Origin: Pyrrhosoma nymphula
Taxonomy: Eukaryota; Arthropoda; Insecta; Odonata; Coenagrionidae
Direction: 5' to 3'
Length of the DNA stretch: 64,000 nucleotides
Assembly (NCBI GenBank): GCA_963573305.1
Contig: OY754337.1
Coordinates: forward strand, 67,801,094-67,865,093
A program made the translations under genes and the position numbers. A model generated the notes under the pieces. The model worked only from the letters and a program-made list of their open reading frames with translations. It ran no database searches and was not told the origin of the DNA. Shown here one piece after another: positions 12,661 through 24,299 of this stretch (its first letter is position 1; the number at the start of each line of letters is the position of its first letter).

Positions 12661-14603
12661 AAAAAATGCCGTATTCTTTATGGTTGTAGGTATGCCGACC
12701 GTCAGTAAAGAGATGGTAAATACCCATCCCAGGTTCCCTCTACCCTGCGTCCAACCGCGATTATTATTCCCCTTACCTAACCACTGTAAGTGTGAGGAAC
12801 ATATGGATTAGAAATATTCGACGGTTTCGAATTGCAATGATTCGATCTACGAATCACACGACCGTGTTGCTGGAGCTGGGTCTAGGAGTTTAATCACTAG
12901 TCGGCCTACTTGGGAATTTATTCTTGCCTTTTGTTACCTATGGAAACGTGAGAGCTCGGTTGGAAAAAAAATCTAGAGCTCCTCATCATTGATTGGGTAT
13001 TTGTTCGTAGCAATTTCTGTCATTAGGTTCGGGATACGCATATAGATTTCGAGTCAAATCACAAAAGCTGCCTTACGAATCGGAAATTTTATTATAAGAG
13101 AAAAACAACAATTCGCACATCTACACTATATGTATCGCTGAAAGTGCTGAACACTTTGACATGGATCTTATTGTTAGAGAGGAAATCCTGCTATTTAGTG
13201 TGGTGGTGGATCAAGGGTCCTATTGAGGTCCCCTCGAGAGATATTGTTTTTCTGCCTGCACGTCTACGCTTGCTTCGCTTTCTCAATGAACTCCTGCTCT
13301 CTTTGGCGATTACCGATGTGTTCTCTAGTATACCTACTCTCCAATTCTTGCAGGAGAATTGACCCTGTCTGTTGGTCATCTCCCATGATCTACTTTTACC
13401 ACTTCATTCTATCTTCCGATTGGTGTTTTGGGCGGTCCCTTACTTACCTCCTGTTTTTGGGGTCATTTTCAACCTCCCTGCACCTAATTCTACTTGCCCA
13501 ACATCCCAAGTTCCATCTATCATCTGCTTCTCCTTACGTCGTGCAAAGTTTCCTTCCTCTTCCGGGTTTATCAAATATCTCTATCACCATCTGAAACATA
13601 CCCTCACCTCTCGTGGCACCCTCGATCCACGGAAATTTTTCGCGAATGTAGTGAGAATTACTCTTGAATTATAGCTTCCTTTCTTCGGTTTTGGAGGGCG
13701 AGAAACACGGAAATGTCACCGGTGGATCGCGTAGCCCCTTACTACTCTGCAAGGTAGTCTTCGTAAGTAAGCCTATTAGAGGAGAGGGTGCTTGTATGTG
13801 CACGTAAACTGTGATTGCGTCGAAGGAGTGCCTTCGGGCAAGAGAACCACTTATATGCTCGTTTTTTCCTTCGACTCTCCGTTCACGGCGAATACGTTCT
13901 TCGGCTTTGGTTTCCTATTCTCTCACACGTGTTCAGGCGAAGGTCGTGGATCGCTTCCAATAATCGCCTCTCTTCCTCTGCCCTTTTCTCTTTAGACTGA
14001 CGACTGTCTCTCCTGAGAGAGAGGGAGAGGGATCGTCCCCGGTGAAGACCTTGATCCCACAATGGTTTATTGATGCATGCATCTCCCAAGGCTTTTTTAA
14101 GTCAGTCATTTACCTAGGTACTCCCCCATCACTCAGCTGAAGAAAATTCCGCTTAAGATAGGCTTATCTGTTCCTAGTCAAGAAGGTGTAACATGGCTTT
14201 ACCCTATTAGACTAGCGTTTGTTGGAGCTCAAACTGCCATTGTGGTGCCGACTCGTCTAACCTGACACCTTAATCCTAAGACGAACACAACACCTGTAGC
14301 CCTACCCTGTGAAGAATTTAATTCATAGAATATTGCGACTGTGTAATTTGGAGAATTTGTCACCAGAAGTAATCCCACCTGGACTGGAAATCGATTTTTC
14401 TCATGGCGAGTTTCACATATTTCATCGCCATTTTGCATATCATCATCATGTACACAACTAAGAACGTCGTCAGTCCTGTTATGGGAGTCAACGAATTGTG
14501 TCTTCTTTTTTAAGTATTCCTTTCCATTGCGTGGCCATCCTTGGTGGACCGCGAGGTCATAATATCTAGTTTTCTTGAATCCTACAAAATAGGCCTCAAG
14601 AAT

Positions 14604-14670
14604 TTGGCCTGGATAGTGTAGCTGTCTGCTCACTGGCCGTGGTTCGATTCCACGTCCGGGTGGTTATTTT
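14604..14670 (+). mobile_element. tRNA-derived SINE head
   Basis: The tRNA-like head has an A-box-like 'tggatagtgtagctg' and a perfect B box GGTTCGATTCC at 14,641-14,651, followed by 'ggttattttctcttt'. The pol III boxes are well placed (about 35 bp apart). There is no intact cloverleaf acceptor, and the body continues into unrelated sequence, as expected of a SINE. Confidence 0.65.
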
Positions 14671-14746
14671 CTCTTTCCTATGTCTACGAACCCGCTCTCT
14701 ATCTCAACGGACATGGGAGAGTCAAGTATTTGTGGCTGGAGTACAT

Positions 14747-14815
14747 CTACAGAATACCCTGCAAGCCACCTCAAGGGTGTGTGGCAGGGGGTGAGTAGTC
14801 ACCAACATGCATTGT
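14747..14815 (-). mobile_element. CR1-like LINE 3' terminus
   Basis: The 3'-terminal block alone: tail 'acatctacagaatac', hairpin (outer stem CCCT/AGGG, inner GCCAC/GTGGC) and the 'accaacatgcatt' segment. It is an extreme 5' truncation, about 70 bp, with the element sense on the minus strand. Confidence 0.75.
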
Positions 14816-15708
14816 CCCGCTGCATGGGTCAATACTTATTCTGATGTGTACCTATATTTAAATGCTGGCCTTGGAAGCTGGACATTTGAGTGCCTCTCTC
14901 AAAGGAGGGAGCTACATTCGAAGGATTGAAGAATTCTCCTTAATCTTTTTGATCGCGGAAGGGCAACGCCGTGTCGCGGAAGTCCTCGGACCCCATAAAA
15001 GGAAAACTCCGTCTCAGCTGGAGGAGATGAGGTGCCTTTCCCAGATGTCCCAAGTTCAAGGAAAGCTTATTGAAAAATCGGAGATTGTATGTCCTTCCCT
15101 AATATTGATGTTCATTTTAGAGGATGGAGGGTTACCACAAAAAAGAATAGCAATTGCTGTTGTGACTGCGCCTGCCGAGCTGAGTTAGGTTTTGAATCTA
15201 CGATACTAAACCTCGTCATTTATGTATCACTAAATCGGTACATATTGCCACTTTAACGCATTGTTTCGTCTGCTCGATGTTTTTCTAACCGGTTTAGAAT
15301 TATAATTCCTTTCCTTCGCATTCCGCTCTTGCTTTTTGTTCCTTTTGTTACCGTCGTTATCCTTTGCCTCTTTTATTAGCAGCTTTTCCTTCCTTCCTCG
15401 AATTTCCATTAAATGCTTCCTTTCTTCTCCGGCCAAGCCCCACACTTATCGGTCTTCCTGTTCCTCTTCCTTCCTCTGTCTTTCAACATATCTTGAGGCC
15501 ATGGGATTACCGTCTGCTTTCATTCTAATTCTCATGAGTATGAATCAGGCACTTATTTTGCAATGGAAGTGGTTTTAAAAAAGAGCGAATTTCTAAACAT
15601 TTTTCGAGTGGATTGTGCCGATATTCAACTTTTGCACTTGTCGCTCAGGTAGTAGGTAACTATGGCGGATTGTCATTTCCTAAACCCAGTAAAATACGAG
15701 AAATAAGA

Positions 15709-15780
15709 AGCCTGGGTAGCGTGGTGGACTGCCAAATCCAATGGTCCGTGGTTCGATTCCCGGTGCAAGTGGATGTTTTT
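15709..15780 (+). mobile_element. tRNA-derived SINE head
   Basis: A-box-like 'gggtagcgtggtgga' and B box GGTTCGATTCC (15,750-15,760) lie in a 65-bp tRNA-like unit, followed by 'gatgtttttctcgtg'. The following 100 bp probably belong to the SINE body. Its head resembles that of the copy 1.1 kb upstream (14.6 kb). Confidence 0.65.
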
Positions 15781-16319
15781 CTCGTGTACCTTTCTAAATA
15801 AGTTAGTTGGTGATTGACTCTCTAGCTGTATTTCGAGGCAGGTTCTCCATCTCATGCGCTTTCCCTCTGTAAATAGGCTTTATCAAGTGGACTGTAGTGT
15901 TGACGACGCTAAGATAAAGGGGTGAAGTGCTTCGTGCCGATGATAAAGTATTATCTTTGTAATTTATTCAACTTCTAATGCGATACCGCTTGAGGCTATC
16001 GTGACTTATCTATCTTTACATTTTATGCGACCTCTTCTCCCAGATACCCATCTCCTTCTACGTACGTACATCCCGCCGCAGAAAGGCCTAGAGGTAGGGG
16101 TTGTTAGGATGAGAGCCACAACAAGGAATTTGGGAGGACGGGGATGATTAGTACGGAGTGTTTTCCTGGAATAAGTGTCTCGATCTGCTCTTGTATAAAA
16201 GTTCGCGGGAAGGGAGATTTAGTTAACCTATCTGTTGGAGAGTGAATTTGTCTTATTTTGAGGATACCGGGACTAGCCACGGTAGTTACCTTTACGGAGT
16301 CACCCGCAAGTGCACATAA

Positions 16320-16496
16320 GTGCGATATTCCACAGAGGAAAAACTATTCCTGACCATCATGTTCCTATAAAGCCACCAAATAGTCCACAGGGGAGAAGGA
16401 CGCCTCGTTAGCTTAACTGCTTAAAGCACGAAATCCAAGGACCCAGGTTCAAATCCCGGCCAAGGCGAATTATTTTTCCTCTGTGGAATATCGCAC
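16320..16496 (+). mobile_element. Foldback element containing a tRNA-like SINE unit
   Basis: A perfect 24-bp inverted repeat (16,320-16,343 and 16,473-16,496, starting GTGCGATATTCCACAG) encloses a tRNA-like unit at about 16,400-16,467. The unit has A-box-like TTAGCTTAACTG, B box GGTTCAAATCC, and near-complementary ends CGCCTCG / CAAGGCG. The whole resembles a short terminal-inverted-repeat element carrying a pol III promoter, or two SINE tails in inverted orientation. A real tRNA gene is unlikely because the anticodon arm is poor. Confidence 0.65.
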
Positions 16497-16959
16497 TCGT
16501 GAATTTGTCTTGTTCGGTCACTTTTGTACGTCTCACATATGCAAACTGGAGGTAAAATATCAGCCGCTACCTAAGATACGTGTGATATTATTTTTTTTGC
16601 AACCTTTACCTATTGTGTAACCTTGTGTCCCCAGCATCTCCCGATCCAGTTCTAATAGTCTTTCTGTTCACTCGTGACAACTGTGAAGTGAACTAAGTGC
16701 TGTTTTCATTAGTATTTTGTTGAGCTCACGGATATCACAAGTCCCAAACGATTGCAACATGCTCAAGATGTGGCCCAAATAGAATAGGAGAGCATATATA
16801 ACGCTCACGTCAACTTACTGACAGTTGTATGTTATTTACAAGACCCAAACTACCTGAACCCTCAGTTAACATCAAGTTAACGGAAAGGCTAATTCATCTT
16901 ACGGTTAACGTTAATCAGGCATTAGTTAGTTTTAGCAAGTTATCATTTCACATAGAATT

Positions 16960-17115
16960 CAAGGGGATTGGCCTCATTATAAACAAAAACATCTCACATT
17001 TCCTAAGGTACCAAAAAATCGGCCTTTACAGCACTAATTTTCGAGATATTTGCCAAAAAAATATAAGCCATTTTCCATGGGAAATGGTCGGCTATTATAT
17101 ACTGTCCATAGAGAC
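16960..17115 (-). repeat. Dispersed repeat, copy A
   Basis: The reverse complement contains 'tggcaaatatctcgaaaatt' followed by 'ggtgc..taaag' and 'tggtacc', shared with the copies at about 40.1 kb and 49.1 kb. No coding capacity or terminal repeats are visible in this copy. Confidence 0.5.
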
Positions 17116-17289
17116 TTTATTTAAATATTGGATAATTTTTAACGCACAGATGTCGTCAGCAATTTAACAGCGTAGTTTTAATAGCTTCACCACTATTATC
17201 AAAAGAACATCAATTACCCACCGCAGTAATTTTTACACAGTCGCAAAAATATTCTGTTGTGAAGGCGTTTTCACCGAACGGCGTGACCA

Positions 17290-17720
17290 GAAACTGGGAG
17301 GGTGCTATATACACGAACATGCAGTACACTGGTTATAAGACAACTACTGGTTAATATTACTGATACTATTAATTTATAAAAGCTACGAGATACTTCTTCA
17401 TGCAGAAAACAAAATAATGCCAGTCATGTCAAGCGGGGTGAGGTGTCAGCAGTTATTTTTTTTCACGCAAGTTAAAAGTCTACAATTCCTAGTGAGGGTG
17501 GAGTTACATAGAATTGATCTTTCGCATCTATTATGATACCATAATGTACGCGGAAAAAAATGTTTTAAATTATCGGCTCTGCAGTCTATTTCCTTTATCT
17601 TATGCCCGTGATCGTTTCTACCGTAATACGTTTGCTCTAGCAGAATATGTTAAACATGTGCCAAAAAAATGTCTGCTTCGAACTTGCACAAAATATTTAA
17701 CCTGTTTTTTTCCTTTCGAT
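17290..17720 (-). mobile_element. CR1-like LINE 3'UTR fragment
   Basis: Several blocks occur in the same order as in the 35.9-36.4 kb copy: 'accaacatgcattacact'-like, 'ctgcagtctatttcc', 'gatcgtttctaccgtaatac' and 'tgtctgcttcgaacttgc' (the last also near 3.3 kb). It lacks the terminal hairpin block and is degraded; the element sense is minus. Confidence 0.55.
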
Positions 17721-17799
17721 TGGCAATCTCGTAGTGTCTTATATCCTAGAGTGTCTTATAGAATCGTCAGTTCTAGTGATTCCAGTAGTGTGAAATAAT

Positions 17800-18240
17800 T
17801 CCACACACCTTTTGACTTTCCCTTGCGATCAGCTGTTCTCACCGAACCACCTCCCAGCCATGCCCCACAAGCTTTTCCGGGTCGTCTGCTCGTGTGTGGA
17901 GTGAGTCACGGCGTTGTGAGTGGGGAGAGAGGCTCCCGTGGACGGCGGCATTCTCGCGTCCGAAGTCGCGTCTCATTCATTGGCGCATTCGTTTGGGCCC
18001 GACTCGAGGAGAGATGGTGACGCGAGGAGCACTGGACCTCATAGGCGACTCACTCACTCAGCGTAGTTGACCTCCTTTTCATGCCACCGCTTTCAGACGT
18101 CACTCTAATCGCAAACAACGGAGAGCATCCGTTTGGAATCTTAGTTTGGAGTCGCTCCGTGGACTGTCGTTCGGAGGATAAACTTCCACATTCGCGTGTC
18201 ACCGTACATCGTACCAAAAAAGTGCCTCAGTGCATTAACT
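17800..18240. other. CpG-rich block, possible promoter or non-coding exon
   Basis: A sharp GC and CpG peak, densest at about 17,850-18,080, in otherwise AT-rich sequence. Short frames exist on the plus strand (17,823-18,020 and 18,081-18,266) but match no family I know. It could be a promoter of an unseen transcript or a GC-rich repeat. Confidence 0.35.
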
Positions 18241-18416
18241 TTTCGAGCCGTGCATTTTTTTATTGATTTAGATTTTTTTCATCATATTTCGCTCCTTTCC
18301 GATACTAACCTTGCGCCGGGAGCCAAATAAATATGAGACCTCTCCAATCATTGCGATTGCACAAATGATGTGGTGTGCAGTCACGCGCACAGGTGCGTAG
18401 ATATACACAAAAAAAA

Positions 18417-18617
18417 CGGTGAAATTCACCATGAAAAAATATCGTTTAGCTTGACCGGGTCTCGAACCCGGATCTCCCAATTGCCGGTAAGGTGTGTAAG
18501 TCAGTCACACCGCTAAGCCGTCTTAATTCAAGGCGAATATCAATCTGACCGGCAATTGGGAGATCCGGGTTCGAATCCAGGTCAAGTCAAATTATTTTTT
18601 CATGACGAATTTCACCG
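18417..18617 (-). mobile_element. Palindromic tRNA-derived SINE pair
   Basis: Two inverted arms of about 70 bp (18,417-18,487 and 18,549-18,617) flank a 61-bp loop. On the minus strand the left arm plus loop form a SINE head with A-box-like TTAGCGGTGTG (loop) and B-box-like GGTTCGAGACC (arm), followed by a 'ttttttcatggtgaatttcacc' tail. The right arm holds only the B-box half and the same tail in the opposite orientation. The arms differ at several positions, so the palindrome is not new. Confidence 0.7.
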
Positions 18618-21267
18618 TCTTTGGTGTAAATACGAGATCGCTATAATCCAATTTATTCGGTTACGTTCTAACGTAAAGCATATTGACTCAGAGTATGTTC
18701 CCCAGCTGACGTCGAATACAAAAAGAAGATCATACGGATCTGGGTACTAAACGAAACCAAAGCTAATTTGTTACTAAGAAAGGTCTCCGTGGTGTGGAAA
18801 ACTAGTTGGTCTAAATTATTTTATGCTTGCGGGTTGTTGAAACTTTTGCAAAAAACCTCGGAAAGTTATTCAAAGTTCGTCTCCGTATCCTCAAAACAGA
18901 CCATCGGAGAGGACGAGAAGTGTCACCAGTCTATGCGGCGATAAAATCGTGTCAGTGAAATTAATATGAGTACTCTCGGATAATTTCTAAGGTATAAATT
19001 CTTAATATTACCTACATGCAAAATACATAGATTCTGTTTTTTTTTCTTTTTTTCCTAATGAGAGCCAGCAAAAACAACCGCTCCAATCAAAGTCCTGTGA
19101 AATCACATGTAATAGATTTCTGTTTACAATGTTATCCACATATTCCAAACTCCACTTCTCTATATGCGAGCCACACACACACACATAAAATACGCGGTTC
19201 ACCGGTTGTGATGTGGGCACTTTTTCATTTCAAAATTACAGTCATCTAGTCTTTTAACCCGTGGCAGGTTATTTTCACGTGCGGCTAGAGATACTGCAGT
19301 TTACTTTCCGTTCGCAAACCTGTATTTACGATTTCTCATTAGGTAGTATTTGTTTAGCCCTACTCCATTGATATGACTTCCGGCGATGCCGTAAAACGGA
19401 GATGATGACTTTTCTATCATGCTATTTTAGCTAAAAACATGTGTTAGTCATGGCGTTAAAAAAATCTGTATCCAGTCACGCGCTAAATAAATACATAGAG
19501 CGGCTGTTATAGGGTGGTTTTTTGGACAGCAAAAATACGGAGATCGTTTTGCCACGCATAACGCGTAGTTTTTTCAAGATCACGTTCCACTTACGGATGA
19601 CTATGGCCAATAACCTCACACGTCTCCCTTGAAATCCATAATTAAGTGTCACTGACGGTAATTCTCTCATGTTAAGAAAATATACAGCCATGAACTTCTT
19701 TCGTTTCTTCCGAAAATTTTCTGAGACGATGCTTATTGATATATTTGATGACTGATGAATTATATGTTTCAAACATGCATATCGGAGCGAGCTGAATCTT
19801 CGATCTCTAAAACCCTTCATAGATTTACCTAGGTTCATTGCTTTGATTTTTGCTTTACGGTATAGTAGTTCGTTTTTAATCATTTTTATGATGCACCAAT
19901 GATGTCCACTGATTTCAGCTATTGATCACTTTATTGATACAAATATGCAGGGATACTTGTCTCTATAGTGTGATGAAGTCTGGCTGTTATTTTTCTGTCT
20001 CCTCAGCGTTGACATACATTTCCGAGGTGATTAAGTAGTTGCTTTAGTGTACGTGACTACGAGCAAGTAGAACCTTAATGGCGTTCTACAATGTATGATG
20101 AATAATATTAGTAGTTGTGGAAATTTTCTGCCTGCTGTCATTCTAGCGTTTATTTTCCAGTTATGTTAAGGTATATGCGTTAGAGCGAAGTTATCTCTTC
20201 GGTCGTTTCGTTATGCATTTTAATTAATTGGAGAACATTCATGCGTCACCGGGCTTGTTTTCATGCTCGCATAAGAGTTATGGCACCGATGCGACCTGAT
20301 CGCAAAGTGATCTTTCTCCTCCTTTCCACTCTTTGGACTTGAGCTGGCGAACCCAAGAAAGTGATCACAGTGCCTTCGGTACTCCCTTTGACCCCCGACC
20401 TTCAATATTTCAAATATAAAACAACTACTGTTTAATTATAATTGAATTCTTGCCAGAGCTCATGATTCGTATTTTTATGTCTCCTCGTGGCCGTTAAAGT
20501 CATGCAAGATCTTATCACTATCAAATAAAACACGTTGTGACTTGAAACCAATAAAAAAAATAACTCCGTATTTAATTTAATTGAGATAATACTGTTTTTT
20601 CGCCATGTAGCGCTGAAGTGTAAAATTCCTCCTAAATTCAAATCCTCATTGAGTCCGTGGAATTCACATTTCCTCTATTTCTTTGCGTTATTCTTGATTT
20701 TAGTACTGAGTGATAGTATTATCACTATGAAAGTTTAATTTGCATCCATTTTCTTTGCTGCTGAAATGCCGCTCCCAAGATGAAATTAATTTTCTTTTTA
20801 GACACTCGCAAAGGCTTGGCGAAGCTCTCTAAATTAGTGAACAAGGACGAGGTAAATCGAGTGAGTTGCGCTTAACTTGTAACGTCAGAAATATTCTCTT
20901 GGCCGCGTTCAAAGTTTTTTGTAATGGCCTTATTCAAGAATAGCCGGCCTTATCGCGTGCCTTCTATCTTCGAGTGACGTTCAATATCTACGTTGTTTCC
21001 TCTTAAATGCTATTTCGTTTAGCTCGAGCTACTTTGATGGTATCTCTAAAATGCTATTTATGGATATAATACCGAATTCAAGTTCCATCTTTTACCGAGC
21101 GAATGCCTTTTGCCTGTAGGAGTTGCGGTGATTGAAATGCGATATATCCTTAGTGGTGAACGGTATGGTGTCATCGCATGACGTATCTTGTTTCTCCGAA
21201 AACTATTTATTTGGCGTTCTTTCTCCCTTGGAGAGTGTTTTGTGTGTTTAACCTGGTTTAGAGTAGA

Positions 21268-21358
21268 ATGAGGTTGTTTTCTCTTTCTTTATTTTTGGTC
21301 CTGGCCGGGATTTTCTTTTTTTCGGCTCTCGCCACTATTGTACCTGCGACAAGGAGAC
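21268..21358 (+). CDS. Candidate signal-peptide exon of an unknown secreted protein
   Basis: An ATG opens a frame whose first residues, MRLFSLSLFLVLAGIFFFSA, form a textbook signal peptide: basic n-region, long hydrophobic core, and an ALA-type cleavage site. Ten residues later the frame meets a consensus donor (GAGAC|gtaagt, exon ending at 21,358, phase 1). Beyond that the frame continues another 40 codons without character. I do not recognise the gene and no downstream exon was found. A chance hydrophobic frame is possible because the sequence is T-rich, so confidence is low. Confidence 0.3.
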
Positions 21359-21359
21359 G

Positions 21360-23230
21360 TAAGTGGGAGATTCCTGACGATATTATCCAAGGCGCTAATT
21401 TCAGTTTCACCTTCAAGCGATATAGCTCTGCCTGCGCTTGGGTGTGGAAACCGGCAGCTTCCTGCTTCGGAACTTAGTATGCTTCCCTCGCTCTCCGCCG
21501 GTTGTAAGGTGCTGAGGGGGGAAACCAATCGGCGGAAAGAGTCGAGGGCATCGTAACCACCGGGCAGCTGCCCCGACAATTTCGTGAGCACCTGTCTCTT
21601 GTAACATTTGCGGCAGCTACTGGCTTCAAACGGGTTTTTTTACTCTTAATAGTACGTAGTTATGTACCTATATTAATCAGAAATGGCTTTATTGCCCTTC
21701 TAGACATTTTGTTTTTGCTGTATTGCCATTAGCTTATTTAGTCAGGTTGTGATCACACATTGGATTCATTTTTTGAGGCAGATAATATGATATATTTTTA
21801 TTGCTCGTGCGATAGTGGGTATCGCATATTTTGATGCAACTCCAATGCTGATTGCGGAAGTTTGTTATCGCCAATGCTAAGGTGACTTTGAATAAATGTA
21901 AGTCTGGCGAACAAATTAGTCGCTTTAGAAGGGTTTAGGGTATGTTTTTTTGTACGTCTGATGATGGATCTTTTCTTTCTCGGCAACCCGTTATTAAAAC
22001 CGCCGTAGGCTGATTTCGCTAGCATATCTTCGTAGTCATGCACTCTCTCTCTCTAACTTTTATAATCGATGAGGGTTTGAAAAGATTCAGCGCAGGCACT
22101 TCATGGCAAGGTGCTGTAGTTCGCTAAAACTGGGTTGTAAAAAATTACTGCGATGTTGAAATCCGTCGAACTTCCGATACACTTTCCCTTTAGCCGAAGA
22201 GAAACATTAGCACTGAGGAAATAGGCCGAGACGATGAAAGAAGCGCTGAAACGAATCCTTCTCCCCCGAAGCCTCTATTAACAGTTCAATCGCGGGAGTC
22301 ACGGTTACCCTACTTAATAGGCACTCCCTACGTGTCATTTTTCGGTGACGTAAATAATTTCTGCGAATCTTAACTCTTGAGTTGTACATCAATAAGGGTA
22401 TAGATTTAGATTGTGAGGAGGTAATTCTACAAGGTCTAGCGCATGTATTACTTGAACAATGTCATTATCGTCTTCATGATGGTAAGAGAAAAACTCAGTA
22501 GAAAATTTCCATTGAGCTTTCTCTTACTAAAGTGGAGATTTAACATTTCCACCAAGTCTGAAACGCTTCTTTATTGCTTATCGTCTTCTTGTAATAAAAC
22601 GTCTCCAATTAATTCGAGGATCACTAATCACTCAGTTTCAGGTTTTCTCAGGAATACTTTTTAAAGATTCTTCCAAATTAAAATCGTTCCACTGAAATAT
22701 CCTCTTTCTTTATTTTTGTATGAATTCGCAGAGCCACACAAAACGGCGTCCAATGGAACTTAAGAAAAACTTCGTAACCACCTCAAAAGTGGAAGGCTTA
22801 TTTTTACCTCGGGGGCATGATAAACCAGAAGATAAGACAATCGTAATCAATTGTAATCAGCTTTTATTTCGTGAGCTCTACAAGTTCTTGGTTTGGCTAT
22901 TGTCACAATCAACTTATTCGTCAGTGTGTTATTACGACCTGTTGTGAAATCTGGATATAAAATATTAACTTTTCCTCCTATTGTTTTCATTTTCTATCCC
23001 AGCTATTATTGGACAGAAAATCGTCGGGAGTACAAGTTTTGACTATTTCTACCCTTGGTATCTCATGATGACTATCCTCCAAACTGCAACTATCCAATAA
23101 ACGAGCTATTGGATATACTATTCCTTCCATCAGACATCAAATTTTTAGTTCCAACTAGCCGCCAACTTTAGGGTACTTTACTCAGTTGGTTATTTATTTC
23201 TGCTTGAGGCTTTCGCAGCGCTGTTGTGCT
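21360..23230. other. Non-coding, nothing recognised
   Basis: This stretch includes a short GC-richer patch (21,420-21,570) with overlapping frames on both strands and no family resemblance. The rest is AT-rich. Confidence 0.4.
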
Positions 23231-23237
23231 GGTGTCT

Positions 23238-23442
23238 CCATGTTTTTCGGGCAAAGCTGCGTCGGTGTATCTTTACGATGACGTTTCGTAGCCAATGCAG
23301 GCCACATCTTTAGATCAAGTCCGAAATGGACTTGATCTGAAGACTTGATCGGTTTTCGGACTTGATCTGAAGATGTGGCCTGCATTGGCTACGAAACGTC
23401 ATCGTAAAGATACACCGACGCAGCTTTAACCGAAAAACATGG
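23238..23442. mobile_element. Long foldback (palindromic) element
   Basis: Two 89-bp inverted arms (23,238-23,326 and 23,354-23,442) are almost perfectly complementary, separated by a 27-bp loop that repeats the word 'acttgatc'. Small indels (for example gggcaaag versus cttt-aacc near the ends) are the only differences seen. There is no coding capacity. It looks like a MITE-type foldback or a recent inverted duplication. Confidence 0.75.
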
Positions 23443-23799
23443 TTATTTATTGTTTCATGCTATCCACTCATAGCTTTCCGTAATCTAGTAAATTCAGAAA
23501 ACCGATATCCGGTGTGAAAATTTATCACAGTTTGATAGTTCGCGAATATTCTGCCACGCATATAAGTGAGGTACGCACCTATATGTCCGTGGCCATCAAG
23601 TTTTCAATTCATAGTATCCTGTATCAAAACTTTTATAAGTGATAATTTATTTAATTTCCATCATTTTGAATGTATTCCATCGCTGTATATGGCAAAATAG
23701 CTTAGTTACCATTCTGATGTGCATTCTCAAGCATTTTTTGCTCCTCGAAACTGCTTGATGTATAATATTTTTAGATTATTTTTTGTGACATGGGACCGA

Positions 23800-24110
23800 A
23801 GATATTTTAACATGATGATACGGCACACGAAGTAGTCTCCGCGCATAGCGACTCGCTCCATCTTCGAAGTGCGCTGCGGTTCCGAGTAACAGGATGGCTA
23901 GCTCGTTTAATCGGGATGTGTATAGCATTCCCCTTCTCGGAAGCAGTTCGTTGTCCGCTTTAGCATCGCCCCGGAGAGCTCGTAGCCGTCCGTTTTTAAA
24001 TTGCTTTCCGTTTCCGGAGCCTGACGGCTGTATTTTCCATGTTGGATGATTGTGCCTGTATTCGACCGTGAAGAAGTAGTTTTTGTTTTGCTCACTTATG
24101 ACTTTCACGC
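23800..24110. other. CpG-rich patch with a minus-strand open frame
   Basis: A GC-richer patch with a minus-strand frame of 110 codons (24,108 to 23,776), Arg-rich and unlike any family I know. A second overlapping frame on the same strand argues that the openness comes from composition. Not called as a gene. Confidence 0.3.
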
Positions 24111-24299
24111 TTTGTTGTGTACCTAGTTTTAAACAATTGGCGGCTCCTTAACACCTTTAAACCTTCACTGTTCCCTTCAACATTCATCCCTTTAGGCTTT
24201 ACAGTCCTTCCTTCACAGTCTGTATAATACATATACTTTTTCTTACTCCTCCCTAGCCAGTATTCTCAATTATTTACACCATCTTACCACTGCCCCTGT

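Noticed and set aside
14862..15188. 108-codon plus-strand frame as a gene
   Set aside because: No family resemblance, no splice or promoter context, and it sits among repeat fragments.
16400..16467. A real tRNA gene
   Set aside because: A and B boxes are present and the ends nearly pair, but the anticodon arm does not form a convincing stem and loop, and the unit sits between inverted repeats.
18440..18525. A real tRNA gene on the minus strand
   Set aside because: The head is tRNA-like but continues into a SINE tail shared with another copy, and a partial inverted copy lies beside it.
20803..20866. Possible fem-1 second exon: acceptor-like tttttag followed by a frame with LAKLSKLVNKDEVNR
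   Set aside because: The similarity to the FEM1 KLLxxKSKEEV segment is short. The frame needs a phase-2 acceptor, whereas the first exon ends in phase 0. An internal AG would fix the phase but gives a tiny exon with a poor acceptor.
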